This document shows, piece by piece, positions 1 through 12,250 of a stretch of 64,000 bases of DNA. Both the position numbers and the translations under genes were made by a program. Position 1 is the first letter of the stretch; each line of letters starts with the position of its first letter. The notes beneath the pieces were generated by a model that saw only the letters and a program-made list of their open reading frames with translations, did no database searches and was not told the DNA's origin. This DNA comes from Lasiodiplodia sp. COLG20 (lineage: Eukaryota; Ascomycota; Dothideomycetes; Botryosphaeriales; Botryosphaeriaceae): contig VNWV01000010.1 in assembly GCA_009801085.1 (NCBI GenBank), positions 186,001 through 250,000 of the forward strand, in the 5' to 3' direction.

Positions 1-453
1 TCCAGGCTCGGCCTTGTTCTGCTCGGCTGGTGTTTTCAAACAGCTATGCCGCGCCCCTGCCCTATCTCCGTGCGCACGTCGGCGGGGAGGCTGTCGCGAC
101 TCGGCCCCTGGGTCGCTTAGGATGCCGCTCTGGGCCTCGTGGCCGAGCTTGTCTCAGGTTTACACAAACTTCTGGGGGCCGCCAGCGTAGCCGCCTGCGC
201 CAGTGCGCCAGATGCCGAGCGCAGAGCCGCGTCCAGAATCGCCGATGACGTTCGCGACAGGCATCGCAGCCGTTGGCGGTGCATGGGTGCGGCGGCAGTG
301 GTGATGAGAGGAGGGTTGCGGGCGGAGAATTCGCAGCGCGGTTGGTGCCAATTTCGCCAAGCTCACTCTGGGCGTCCCACGCGCCAGGAACGCGACCTCC
401 AACAGAAGCGACCTCACCTGAAGCGCCTTCCTTTGCGCCCGCAACACACTGCA
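1..453. other. Upstream region of the cyclin gene, no gene seen
   Basis: GC-rich sequence left of the cyclin start. The cyclin frame stays open upstream to about position 139, but that extension is low-complexity Arg/Ala-rich and does not look like protein. I read this stretch as promoter and 5' leader. Confidence 0.5.
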
Positions 454-1424
454 ATGTCCGACATGGCGCCCCAGCACCCCTCGCACCTGTCCAACCCGCT
501 GGCCACCCCCGACCAGCTGGCCCAGTCCGGCTCGCAGCTCGACGGCATCCCGCCCGACCTCGAGGATTCGATCCGATTCGCTGGCCAGCGCCTCACACAG
601 GCCGCCGGCATCCTGCTGCGCCTGCCGCAGGACATCGTCGCTCAGGCCATCGTCGTCTACACTCGCTTCTGGATCGGTCCCGAAGGCGGCAGTCTGAAGG
701 ACTACGGCGCCAAGGTACCCCCACGTGACACTCCACCTCCGAACCCCCAATTTGCTCATGCAATCAGGATGTCTCCGCTGCTGCTCTCTACACCGTCGCC
801 AAGCTGTCCGCCTACCCGAGGCCGCCAAGGGCTGTTATCAACACCTACCAGTTCCTGGATTCGCTCCCGTCCACCTATGTGGATCCTGAAAAATTGCACC
901 AGGAGCCCGTGGATCCAGAAACCTACTTCGTTAGCGAGGGAACCTACCACGCTCTGCGCGCCCTGTTGATGAAAACTGAAGCTCACGTGCTGCGCGTGCT
1001 CGCATTCGACACCCACGTCGCCCTGCCCTACACTCTCGTCATCAACTACCTTCAGGCCCTCGGCATCGCCTTCGAAGGCGACGGCAGCCCCGGCACCGAG
1101 CTCGCAAGGCGTGCCTTCGCCCACCTGAACACAGCCCTCCTGAGCCCCCAGCTGCCTTATCTGACCCACCAGCCCCCGCAGCTTGCCACCGCCGCCGTCT
1201 ACCTTGCCGCCCGCGACGTCGGCGTCAAGCTACCCGGCGAGCCGTGGTGGGAAGTCTTCGACACCGATCGTGAAGAACTCGGTTTCCTCGTCGTCGCCAT
1301 GATCAGTATGCCCGGCTTCGCCTCGGAAGAAAAAGCGAAATGGGGAAGGCGTAAGGTGCCCTTGACGCTCGAAGACCTCGACGCCGAGCTGGAGCGCAGG
1401 CGCATGCTCGACGAGGGCCAATGA
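454..1424 (+). CDS. Cyclin-box protein, cyclin-L-like
   Basis: Two exons (454-714, 768-1424) joined by a 53-nt phase-0 intron give 305 aa. The N-terminal cyclin box (about residues 30-140) carries the run QAAGILLRLPQ, which is characteristic of cyclin L. The second half (about 150-260) is a second cyclin-fold repeat. By family this should be a regulatory subunit of a transcription- or splicing-associated CDK in the nucleus; the partner kinase is not in the window. The ATG at 454 is chosen because the conserved block follows it directly, while the open frame upstream is low complexity. The C-terminus is charged (ELERRRM) and lacks the long RS tail of animal cyclin L. Cyclin K/T-type identity is possible. 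Confidence 0.88.
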
Positions 1425-3373
1425 TGTTGATGATGATAACGATCCGATCGTCCCGAAACAGAAACATGAAACGAGATGGAAACGAAAAAGAATCCTCCCG
1501 AATGCCAAGCAGTTCGTGATCGCTTCCGGGGAAATGCGTGCCCCCTAAAAATGGTCCATGATGCGACCCAATTCGCCCTTTTGTGGAGCTGAGCCAAGTT
1601 GAACTGGCCGGATGCAGTTGCAACGGCGTGTCGTCGGCATAATCCCGCACTTTGAGGAAGGTTGTTGTATATCAGGCCGGCTATTGCCCTGTCATGCTCG
1701 CCGACGTCCGTGCGAGCTGGGCCCAGGAGGTGGCTCAGGAGTCTAAGAAGCTTACTGGAGGGGCGAAGTATCGTAGCAATCCAGCCCCCGTGGTCGGCAA
1801 TTCAGTGACAATGTCCCATAGTTCTCTTCTATCCTCACTACCTTTCCTTATTCCCGCTTGCGAAATCCGGCTTGGGTCACACGGTTGGATCCGTTTGAAG
1901 GCGTCAAATTACAACAGTGCACGGGCCGGTCCGCCTGGCTCGAGCTTTCCTCCAACGGTGAGAGTTGCGGCTTCAGAGAGGTTCCTTCTGAGAGGCTTTT
2001 AATAGCGACTATGAATCATGTTCTCCGAAGTTCGACGGAATTTAAAGGGGTTTCTTGGGGGTTGGCGGTGTTCATATTCAGATCTGCTGCACCTGTAAGT
2101 CATCATAGCAATATAAGCGGTTTCCAGCTGGCAGATCTCTGCAAACACGCCTAACCCTAGTATGAGCTGAGCTCTCTACTTTGAAAGACCAAATAGCATG
2201 TAGTCATCATATGTGGACTTCATCTTTCCTCGTTCCTTTCGCTATAGTGGGAGGCGCTGTAGTATGGTATGCTGTCTTCTCAGCAAGTATCTCCTCCATG
2301 AATGACTAATCAGAAGGTCGTCCTACATCGGGATCCGACGCTTCTTGCTCAGTTTTCGGACGGCTTCTAAGGAGTAATGTTGCTGGACAGCGATGTGTGC
2401 GATTTTTCTTCCTGGTGACTTTCCCACCAGATTGCCGATCGGACCCAGGATGGTGCCGCAAAGCAGCACGAAACGTCAAGTAACGACCATATAGATCATT
2501 TCTTCAATGATCGAAGATGGCTTTCTATTTTGGAGCTTGTAACCCTGGTTTGTTTGTGAACGTTCAGCTGGTCCGCGGTACTTGGTTGACAAGTGTCGTA
2601 GCTTACCCGGCAAAGAAGTCAGGCATTGAAAGGCCATAGGGCTGAGACAAGGGATCAGCTCTCCTTCGCTTTAGCGTCATCAGGGTCCTATCAATCATTT
2701 CAAACATCTCACTTGCAAGAACCCCATCGTATTTCGCAAAAGACCCTGTGGTAATTCAAGCGCTTAAGGAAGAGACAATGGGTTGCCTTCCAGAACTTCA
2801 TCTTTATATCAGCAACGTGCTACACCTTAAGGAACAGAGGTAAGTAGCAGCATTAGCAATGGTACTGGATGAATATGTTTTCAAGGGCGCGAGACGCTAG
2901 GCCTAGAATGGCATGGGGAATGCATTCTCGACCCTTCGCTCCTAACCACATTCCACATTCGCTCAGGTTGGACCCAACACAAAGAAGCATCACACGCATC
3001 CCTAGCTTCACATAGCTTCGATCTAGAAGCTTGCAGCGACGCTTCCGAATAGCCACGAGGAAGCTAAGATGCCGTCATGATCGTACTAGCCCGTCTATCA
3101 TGAGTCTAGACTGGTAGGTGCTGTTTATTGCGCTCAATCTCTCATAGATAACCAAGGAACACTCAGCTCGCAATAGCCTAAAGCATTGCAAGCAGCTGTT
3201 GCCACTGATGGATTCTTGTCTTATCGAACCGCGCGGCGCTCTTCACAACAAAGCCCCCCGATATTAATGCATTCCCCAAACACTCAGAATGCCCGTATAT
3301 TCAGGGTCACCTCCTTCGGCCCAGTGGGACTTAAATTACTCTAGAAACCATCCATTTTAACCGACAACCACTT
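1425..3373. other. Intergenic region, nothing convincing
   Basis: About 1.9 kb with short ORFs only, none with recognisable motifs or plausible splicing into a longer protein. It must contain the cyclin 3' UTR and the promoter of the glycosyltransferase gene. Confidence 0.5.
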
Positions 3374-5016
3374 ATGAGAGGATTGCAGGGGGCTCCGTCC
3401 GGCCGTAAGGCGCCATTCGTTGTCACAGCGGCGGCCTGCCTACTTCTCTCAGTTTTGATCCTGCGCAGCTACGTCGAACATGTCAACTTCCGCGCAACCA
3501 TTGGCAGCACTTTCCACTCAGGAGGGAATCAGGCGGGCTGCCCTTCCTCTCTCCCCGGCAATGCGGGCTCCGACGTCCTCCTCGTCATGAAAACGGGCGC
3601 AACGGAAGCCCACGCCAAGCTGCCCATCCACTTCAACACAACGCTACGCTGCGTGCCGCATTACGTCCTCTTCTCCGATGTCGACGAGGAAATCGACGGC
3701 CACCACGTGCACGACACGCTCGACTCCGTCACGGAGTCAGTTAAGACCGCTAACGCAGATGACTTCGCGCTGTACCGCCTGCAGCACGAATTGCACGCGC
3801 AGGGCGTCGATCTGGGAAAAATTATAGCCAATTCATCCGAAATGCGAAACAAAGCATGGGTGCTGGATAAGTGGAAGTTCCTGCCGTTGATGGAGAAGGC
3901 GCTGGCAGCCGCGCCGGGGCCGCACACGAAGTGGTTCGTGTTCGTGGAAGCAGACACCGCGTTTGTATGGTCGAATCTGTTGCGGTGGCTGAAATGGTTC
4001 GATCCGGAGAAACCATGGTATATAGGTTTGTTCCTCCCCTGCCTCCCTTCTTCACTGCCCCTTCTTCCCCGGCCCAGTCCCCACTGTTGTACACTCAACC
4101 CATTACGCCTTCCTACTGAGCGCAGCTGGTCCTCGAGAGCACTATAGTCTATCACGCGCCGCTCCATTAACACAACGAAAAAGAAAGAACAATACACTGA
4201 CCATCTACAACAGGCGGCCAAACCTGGGCCGGCGGATCGGCCTTCGCCCACGGCGGCACCGGCTTCGTCTTGTCCCGCGCGGCGCTCGAGCGCCTCGTCA
4301 ACCACCTCTCCGAGCACCCGGACGTCTACCCGTCGCTCACCGCCGACAACTTCGCGGGGGACCTCGTCCTCGCCCTGGCGCTGAAGAGCATCGACGTCCC
4401 GCTGACCATGGGGTTCCCCATCCTGCAGGGCGAGACGCCGTACAAGCTGGACTACACCGAGTTTCATTGGTGCCATCCGGTCGTTACGTGGCACCACATG
4501 AGCCCGGGGTGGGTGGAGAAGATGTGGGAGTTCGAGCAGGAGTTTTTGAGGAAGGTTGAGGGTAGTGGTGGTGGTGGTGGTGACTGGATGAAGGGGCGGC
4601 ATCAGGAGGACGTTGAGGAGGCGCAGAGGAAGGAGTGGGACATGGTTATGCGGCATTACCATGTGTTTGAGGAGTTTGTGGCGCCATATGTGCGGGTGCC
4701 GGAAAAGGCGAACTGGGATAACTTCAGCCCGGATCTTCTGCAGCCGGCGATGGTGAAGGAGTTGGGCCAGGAGACAGGGAAGGAGGGGTGCAAGAAGGCA
4801 TGCGAAAAATTAGAAAGGTGCATCCAATGGTCTTGGACGAAGGATAGAGGGGATGGAGTGTGCAAGACGGCTGAAGTGATGAGGCGGGGAGAGGTGCCAG
4901 AGGAAACCGAATGGAATGGTGCAGAGATGACGAGTGGGTGGATCGTGGAGAGGGTGGACGAGTTCATGAGCAGGATGGAGGGATGCAGGAAAGGTAACTG
5001 GATTATGGGCCCATGA
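3374..5016 (+). CDS. GT31-like fungal glycosyltransferase, type II membrane protein
   Basis: Two exons (3374-4025 and 4214-5016, 188-nt phase-1 intron) encode 484 aa. A signal-anchor helix lies at about residues 13-34, so the enzyme should sit in the Golgi/ER membrane with a lumenal catalytic domain. The DxD-like acidic motif EADTAF is at about 192-197. After the intron comes GGSAFAHGGTGFVLS, the typical block of the fungal Fringe/GT31 (DUF604-related) family. A Gly-rich run (GGT repeat near 4566) separates the catalytic region from a C-terminal cysteine-bearing segment (GCKKAC, RCIQWSW, GVCKT) resembling an apple/PAN-like module. The donor and acceptor are known in family terms only generally (glycan extension). 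The splice choice restores the GG-SAFAHGG motif exactly. Confidence 0.85.
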
Positions 5017-6944
5017 ATTAGTGAGTCGGACGATGACGAATTTTACGCATATGATCTTCTGTATTCTTCTATTAATCGAATCAGCAACAATTATAGATTG
5101 CCACGCAACCTTGTACTTGTATTATTGAATCTATGCTAATAGAAAACCCGAGACTGGATCGTAACTATAGGTAGGTCATCTGCTACAATGAGCAGTACGC
5201 TGTCCTGCGTTGCTTATTTATCACCTCCCCGTAGACCGGATCGATGATGTTGCACAGCCCTTGTGAGAGAAACGAAAAATAATCGTCTTCCCATCTCTAC
5301 CAAATTCATGATCCTGAGCCCAGATAAACCTGTAAAAAGTCCACGAATCATCCAACGCACATTTCCGAGAGCCAGCCGTTAAATCCCCGACAAGGAGCCA
5401 GGATCGGGTATGACACGGATGGTGCTCCCCGCCATGAACGTGTAAGGAGATTTTAATGAGCTAGGGCAGTACCTTCCCCCGTCCCCGTCTTCCCGATCAC
5501 TAGATGGAAGTAAAAGCCCAAGCTGCCCGAGTGTCTCAGCGTGAGAGGTTTCAGACGGCATGCATGCTTGAGGCGTTACATGTCCACTGTCCACCACAGT
5601 GAAACGGGAAGGATTGACTATCGGAAAAGAAGCTGCCTGATAAAGGGTGATATCTTCACGGGGAAAGATGGTTGACAGAATACCCAAAGCAATTACTCGC
5701 GTATCAACAAAATCAACCTCAGAAGCAGGGGATAGCGCCCAGCGCACTCGGTATTCACTTAAAACCTGTTCTTTCCTTGTTTTCTTTCCCTTAGATAGGG
5801 CACTCTATTCTTGTATCCCTTGAATTTTAGATCAAAATGATTGTTCTTTCATCGTATTTCTGATTATACCCTTTAATTGAATCCGTGTCCATGTAATGAG
5901 CCTGTGCGATCCCTTAGTAAAGGTCTCCACAGCGTGAGACGCGATTGTATCACGAAGTGGATCGCCACGCCAACAAGAAAGGTTGCTTCAACCTTTTAGC
6001 AATTCACGGGTGCCAGGGTAACCGAGGCACATAATCATTGCATGGGCTGCGTAAGCACAGCCCAGGATTTGCTCGCCTTCATGACCAAAGGTCGATGTTC
6101 AGGTTAAGAGAAAAGATCCGAACTTGGAAGGCGTTACAAGGGACAGGCCCTGCGACCAACGTCACACTGAGACATTCACTCGTCTCCAGGGTGTGTGGAT
6201 GTGTTCTGGAGACTTGGGCTTACTTTAGATGCGAATTCGTCGCCGCTTGCAGCGGTTCGACGCATCTCGAACCTTGGTCCGTTCGCCGGATGACCCGCGG
6301 CGTTGAATATATTCCGCCTTCCCCTCTCGCTCTCATTGGCGGGGTTGCTCTGATCCTTGGAGTTAGTGGTGTGGATCATCCCTGGGATCGCCCTTTGGCC
6401 TGGCAATAATCCTCCTAGCCGCGATCGGAGTCCTTGTCTGAAACAAAGATCGCTCCATATCACCTGGTTCTGGCGATTTCAACAGTTCCTCATAGTTTTC
6501 TTCCTTGCGGCCCGACTGCTGAAATATTACATGTCATCTGCATAGCCGCCGAGCAGTTCGCCATTTTAAGGTTTAGACCCTGGTCGCCTTCAAGCAGGCC
6601 CTGTCGCACGAATGATATTTTAGAACCTGGAGTCGAATCATCGTCTAGAATGTCTCTTGAGAGATTCGCAGGATCGACTTCGCCAAGGCGGGCCTGTTTT
6701 CCCCGCCACATGTCATCAATTAGGCTCACTTTCCCCGTGGCTTGTTATTCCGCATGCGGCAGCTAACCTTGCTCAGAAGATGTGACCTCAGGGTCTGATT
6801 AGTAGTCTCTCTTGCGACAGTGCAACATGTGCCCGTTGGCCCGAACGTGTCTTTGATCTGAGAGTTCTTTAAATCGATCTCTCTGGCAGCTTCGTACCAT
6901 GAACACTTTTCGATATATTGACATTCGCTCCATCATTTCGCACA
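5017..6944. other. Intergenic region, nothing convincing
   Basis: About 1.9 kb. ORFs of 60-120 codons occur on both strands but show no family motif, no signal peptide and no splice continuation. It includes the promoter of the rhodopsin-like gene at its right end. Confidence 0.5.
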
Positions 6945-8413
6945 ATGCAGTTTACCCCTGCTGCTCGGCGAGCAGTAGTAGCAGCATATGTACTGACAGG
7001 ATTCTCCTTCTTATTCCTGCTATTGAAGCTCTTTACTCGATATAGAATTGTACGTAGCTTAGGCTGGGATGATGCGCTGGCAACGCTATCCTTCCTCATT
7101 TCAATACCACTGACCATAGTCATGCATCTCCGTAAGATACCCGATCCCCAAAGCCTTTGCGTGTATTGTGGTGTAGATAACACGAGTCGCGGTAGCCATA
7201 AAACTACAGGAACTGACCGAGTTTGCATAAAATACAGAGGCGAATCATGGCATGGGGTACCACATCAAAGATATCCCCCTCCCAGACCTGATGAGACAGC
7301 TCCAATGGTATGTTGAAGTTCCTGCCGGCAGCTACTCACCGCTCACGATCACCGCAGGCTCTGGGTATCAACCTGGATCTATGTTCTCTCACTCGGCCTC
7401 TCTAAACTCTCCATCCTCGCGCAATACCTCCGCATCTTTGTCACGGTCCGCACAGTCCGTGCCATCTGGGCCTGCATAATCTTCGTCATCGCCTACACTC
7501 TGCAAAGTCTCATTGTCGGCATCTTCTCCTGCAACCCGCCGCGCAAGTTCTGGGACCCAACCCTTAAAGAGGGCTCCTGCATCAACTACACTCTGTACTA
7601 CTACGTCGCCGCCGCCCTCAACATCCTCACCGACCTCGCCATCATCCTCGTCCCCGTCCCCGCGCTGCGCCACCTCAACGTCTCGCGCACAAAGCGAATC
7701 GGCGTCATGTTGCTGTTCTCCGTCGGTGGTTTGTAAGTGTGGCCCATACTCCCTCCCAACACTTCCTCTACCCGTCACAACTCTACGCCATTACTACAAG
7801 TATCATGCACGATGAAAACCCATATCACTAACCCATCCCTTCTTCGGACAGTGGCTGCATCGTCTCCATCATCCGCCTCTGGACACTCTACAGCCTCGAC
7901 CTCGCCGTCCGCCGCGGCGACTCCACTTACGCCAACGCCAGCCCCGCGCTGTGGTCCAGCATCGAGATACACGTCTGCATCATCTGCGCATGTCTACCAT
8001 CTTTATCCCCCATGCTATCGCTCCTCCTACGCTCCATTGGCTTGAACCTCTCCTCATTCTCTCACGGAGGAGAGGCGGGAAGGAAGTCGAGTGGATACTC
8101 TGACAGGGGCAACGCGAGGGGGCAGAGGGGAGGAAGAGGTGCGAAAACATATCTTGGACGGAGAAAGAGTGGCAGCGCGTTTAGTGAGTTGGCGTCAACG
8201 TCGGAGGGGACGGGAATTGGGGCGGAAGAGACAAATATTTGGGGGGAGTTGGGGTTTCTTGCCGGGGGAGAGGTTGAAAAGGGGATCGAGTTGAAGGAGG
8301 TTAATGGGAGGGAATATGGAGATGAGGAAAGAGTTTGGACCAGAACTGAAGAGTTGGGCACATCTGACTCGACGCGGCATGCTGTTATGGTGGAGTGGAG
8401 GCCGCGCGAGTAA
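6945..8413 (+). CDS. Rhodopsin-like (PTH11-type) seven-helix membrane protein
   Basis: Four exons (6945-7131, 7238-7307, 7358-7732, 7852-8413) give 397 aa. The fold is that of the fungal rhodopsin-domain/PTH11-related family: an N-terminal helix, LGWDD after TM2, QWLWVSTW before TM3, the CNP..FWDP loop, then TM5-7 with LVPVPALRHL and GGFGCIVSIIRL. The last 120 residues are a hydrophilic, Gly/Arg/Glu-rich cytoplasmic tail. Members are proposed surface receptors or sensors, and some sit in secondary-metabolite loci; ligand and role here are unknown. The start at 6945 is the only in-frame ATG ahead of TM1. The gene lies tail to tail with the FAD oxidase (422 bp apart). Intron 1 is the least certain junction. 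Confidence 0.86.
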
Positions 8414-8834
8414 GGGGTTGAACGTGGAGGAGTGATGCCTGTTCAAGTCTTCGGTGATGAGTAACGTTAGCGTAGTTGGGTGTGTTTGAATATTATGGAG
8501 TTTCACTTATTACCAAGCGTAACATTGATAACTTAGAGTCTCTTGAGGATGCTCTGAAATACACGTACATCGACCTGCGAAAGAGTGTCTTGTGAATTCG
8601 AGTCAATTGCATTGAGCTGCATAGAGTCACGGTCAGCACATTAATCGCTTGAATTATTCGCGGTACAGATGGAAGTAACAAGGCGAACGAGGGTCGACTC
8701 TGACGATTTCAGCAATCATCCAGCAAACCATCCAATTGTGATGCCTCGATTGCCTTGATCCAAGATTTTAGAGTTGTTCTTGGTACATCTACCAAACAGC
8801 ATATTGACAGACTGCGTCAGTACATGATGTTGAA
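8414..8834. other. Convergent intergenic region
   Basis: The 3' regions of the rhodopsin-like gene and the FAD oxidase meet here. No gene seen. Confidence 0.5.
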
Positions 8835-10817
8835 TTAAATCGAGAATCCACCTGCCAGCTCCATGATACCATCCGGATCAACCTGGCTTCGAATGCTACG
8901 GAGGCGTTCTGCATTGGTGGCTCCATACAAATCCTCCGCCGTCGTGTTCGAAATCGCGTAGTTGGGGTAGGCCGTAAAGTTGGAAGAATAGATCCCTTCA
9001 TTGATGGCAAAAGTCCTCAGCGTTTCGATGGATGAGCGCATGGCATTGTACCAGAACTCGTCATTGGCGGACGAAAGCCAGGCAAAATACAGGTTCAACT
9101 GCAACGACGTGTTAGTCTATCCTACTATGGGCTATGGCCTCTATATGTCGTGAAAAACTGCGTCTTTTCTTGCTTCATGACATATTCGAGGTTTTAAACA
9201 CTTACTGGGAGAGGCGAGTTGGCGTGCGGATAAGCGCTATCCGTTGCCTTTTCACCGTATGTCTTCAAGAAGGGCTCGATATCGTAGCTTATGCTCGTCC
9301 CGCTGTGACTTGCCATTACTCTGCCGAGAGCCTAGACGAGAAAGTAATGTCAGCGCATAATCATAAGGGTGAGTCATTTCAGGCTTACGTCTGTCTCATT
9401 CCTGACTGCATTCACGAAGCCGGGGGTCAATTTAGAGGTAGAAAACGTGTGGAACGTGCCACGAGCGTTAGTGATAAGATTGGAGGGGAATCCTTGAACA
9501 AATTCGGCAAAGGTCTGAGTTCTCGTGGTGTCAAGTATAGCCGTGATGTTGTCAAAGAGCCCAAAACTTTCTGGCTTGGTCGGTCCGTCATAGAAGAAAA
9601 GCACCAATGCTGTGGTGCCAGTCAAAGCCGAACCCTCAAGTGTTGTGATAATTTGCGCCTTGGGGTCAGAACTCTCTGCATCAAATTTCGTAGTGGCTTC
9701 GAGGACGGCATCGAGCTTATCATTTCCGTATAGCGCCAGGCCACCCTGAAAAGGTCTTAAAAACTTTTCTTACTGTGGAAAGGTAGTTTCTACGAGACTT
9801 ACGTATATTTGAGGAGACTGCTGGTGGGTGTAGAATTCGGCCGAGACGACGATTCCAAATCTGTTCAGACCACCCTTCAAGGCAAAGAAGAGATCGGGCT
9901 TGTCCGCATCGACTTGAGTGATGGTTCCATTCTATTCATGGTTGGTCATTCCCGGAAGCTGAATGAGAGTGATCAACACTGACCGGTAGTACCAAGCTAA
10001 AGCTTTTGACCGTATCACACGTTAAGCCTTTAGGACTGTAAGAACGAGATGCATGAAACGGAAAGGAGATATAGCTACTGACCGTATTGATTGGTCTTCC
10101 TGTATAAAAATGATAATCAGCCACAACGGAGACGGTGTCGTCAGGATGACTGCGCTTCTTACCAAGAGAATCCGCCACCGAGGGTGAATCCACCAACGCC
10201 CGGGCCAACAGTTCGCCCGCCAACAACGTTGTATCCGGTCTTCTCCAACTTCTTGTAGACATCAACCCAGGTCTGGATAAATTAGTACGAGCTTGATCAA
10301 GCGTCATTGTGAGAGTTGCCCACCAATCCCGTTCCAATCGTAACGGTGGAGTTGTCATCGGACAGCACAACTTGGTCCAAGCGGTTCAAGGAGATGTGAA
10401 CCCCGGTCGTGCTTGAGAAGCCAGGATTGGACGCATGTCCGCCCGATCTGACCGCGAACGGGGTCCGACTAGAACCGATGATTTGCACCTGTATTTCGTG
10501 GTCAATATAAGTCCTGCACGGCTGCAGGTGTAACTAACGGCGGTAGCCAAGTCCTCGGCAGATCCAGGCTCAAAGACACATGAAGGAGTCTGGCTTGATG
10601 AGATATACCAGTGATGGATATCGGACAGGAAACTCGGGTGCACTACTTATATCAGCTCATCTTGAATTGGGATGCAGAAAACAGTTGACTCACATGCGTA
10701 GATAACATCGCTCGCGCTGGACACTTTAGAAGCAATCTCCTGGCATGTTTCCGCGCTCGAAAACACCGGGGCAACGAATGGCAAGATCGCCAACAACGAG
10801 AGAGTTGGCCGCATCAT
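8835..10817 (-). CDS. Secreted FAD-linked oxidoreductase (BBE/6-hydroxynicotine-oxidase type)
   Basis: Ten exons on the minus strand: 10694-10817, 10539-10642, 10324-10488, 10163-10272, 10083-10099, 9984-10027, 9803-9931, 9389-9745, 9206-9331 and 8835-9098, giving 479 aa. It starts with a signal peptide (about 22 residues, hydrophobic LSLLAILPFVAPVF). The FAD_binding_4 domain has SGGH with His94, the usual site of covalent 8-alpha flavin attachment, then GGRTVGPGVGGFTLGGGFSW and QYGLTCDTV. The C-terminus ends VDPDGIMELAGGF, as in fungal relatives. The family oxidises alcohols, amines or sugars with O2; the substrate is unknown. The very short fifth exon (17 nt) is supported by frame and by the conserved motif it completes. 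A second ATG at 10812-10814 is equally usable. No biosynthetic genes flank it. Confidence 0.9.
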
Positions 10818-12114
10818 TTCGCGTTCGATGAGGCCGTAGCTGGTGGGTTGCGGTTAGGTGGGCTCACTTCTACTTTAGAGATTCAAGGGTGCAGCTACCT
10901 TCTTCGATGTTTCCGTGAGTTGATTAAATAATATCGAGATCTGTTATGGATAGGCACCCACAAAAGCCATGTCTCACGATCCAGTATCGCAAGATGCTTT
11001 TTAAAGTGAGTAGGGGTCGCCGAGAATCGATTCATGATACCCGGGAGCAGCCTCGGCCCCGAGGACGTGGGGTCATCTAGGCGCAGATCTACGAAGATCA
11101 ATACCGCCTTGCAGTAGGCACTTGGACGATTGGAGTCGAAATCGGTTAAGTTTGCTATTGGCGGCGCCATCAGCCCACTTTTTCACCTGCTCAGTTGAGA
11201 TTAAGCATCGTTTATTTCTACCGTTTCGTACTGGCCGTTATCCTATTGGTATACATGCTTTTTGCTCGCTACAGACGAACAGGGGCCCACTCATCCAGCC
11301 AACAACTCACCGAGCCGCTCGGAACAACATCCGTGAGTACACACATAGACCCCACACGGCTTCATATGATTGCAAATTACCGAGTACTGTAGCTGCTTTT
11401 GAAGCTCTGTTGCTTCTTTGCAGCTGCTCCGAATTTGGCGCGCCTCCCGACGGAGCGCTCTTCCGCGACAAAGAGAGACTTCGCCAACCAGACTGCAGTA
11501 TTTATGTTGTCTTCTTCATCACGCGCTCACGCAGTTGCGGTACTCTTACCGGTTTCTTTTTGTTGCGCAGCGTTCTCTCAGTCATTCCGACCGCAATATC
11601 AAAATATTTGCATTTACTCAAGTGCACGAAGCCCCTTCTGGGACTTAATAGAGGATATAGATGTTGCAACTTGACGGCTCTCTATAACAAGTGTGTCGCA
11701 TTCACTAGAGTAGTAAAACTGGTCACCCCGATAGTGCCGAGGTAAATCGCATATGTCTTAACAACCGAATGATAGATCGCTTTCAAACTCTGACACATTC
11801 AAGCGTTGTACTCTCGGAACGTTTTGACGGAAGGAAAAACTTGTATATACAATTTCAAGCAAGATGTGAACTTTTCGGCTCCTCCGGGTTTTCTGAGATT
11901 CTCTAGAGTGTTTACTATATATTTTATGCAAGATACCGTCACTACAAGAACAACATCTTGCATTCATTACTGCCGGGAAACCTCAGTCCTCAATGTCGTT
12001 GATTGCGGAACCCTCCAGCAACGTCCCGTTCCACCACCTCCCCCTGACTCTATTAATCACTTTATAATTGATTTTAATTGCCATACTTTCATCACAGCAG
12101 CTAAATAGCTTACA
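10818..12114. other. Intergenic region, AT-rich towards the right
   Basis: It contains the FAD-oxidase promoter and then increasingly AT-rich sequence. Overlapping open frames in all + frames at 11.1-11.7 kb lack motifs and are probably chance. Confidence 0.45.
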
Positions 12115-12250
12115 GCGTTGGTGGTTTAGTGGTAAAATTGATCGTTGCCAAGAAGTTGCAGTCCTCACAGGAGTATCTCATCCCAGGACTGCTCCCGGGA
12201 GCTCAACACTCAGCTTCGATCAGCCCCGGGTTCGATTCCCGGCCGACGCA
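12115..12250 (+). tRNA. tRNA-Gly(GCC): tRNA-Gly(GCC) with a 65-nt intron
   Basis: The acceptor stem GCGTTGG (12115-12121) pairs with CCGACGC (12243-12249, one U-G pair), followed by discriminator A73. A box TGGTTTAGTGG and B box GGTTCGATTCC are intact. The anticodon stem GATCG pairs with CGATC (12217-12221), and the anticodon GCC is at 12147-12149. An intron of about 65 nt (12151-12215) interrupts the loop one base 3' of the anticodon, the canonical site. The T arm CCGGG/CCCGG is perfect. The mature length is about 71 nt, normal for tRNA-Gly. A T-rich run (TTTCTTTT) follows directly and fits a Pol III terminator. Confidence 0.95.

Noticed and set aside
6945..10817. Secondary-metabolite gene cluster (rhodopsin-like protein plus FAD oxidase)
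   Set aside because: No PKS, NRPS, terpene synthase, P450 or pathway regulator is present in the window, and two tail-to-tail genes are not enough.
11122..11745. 207-codon plus-strand ORF
   Set aside because: Two other plus frames are also open in the same place, and no frame has a recognisable motif or codon bias.
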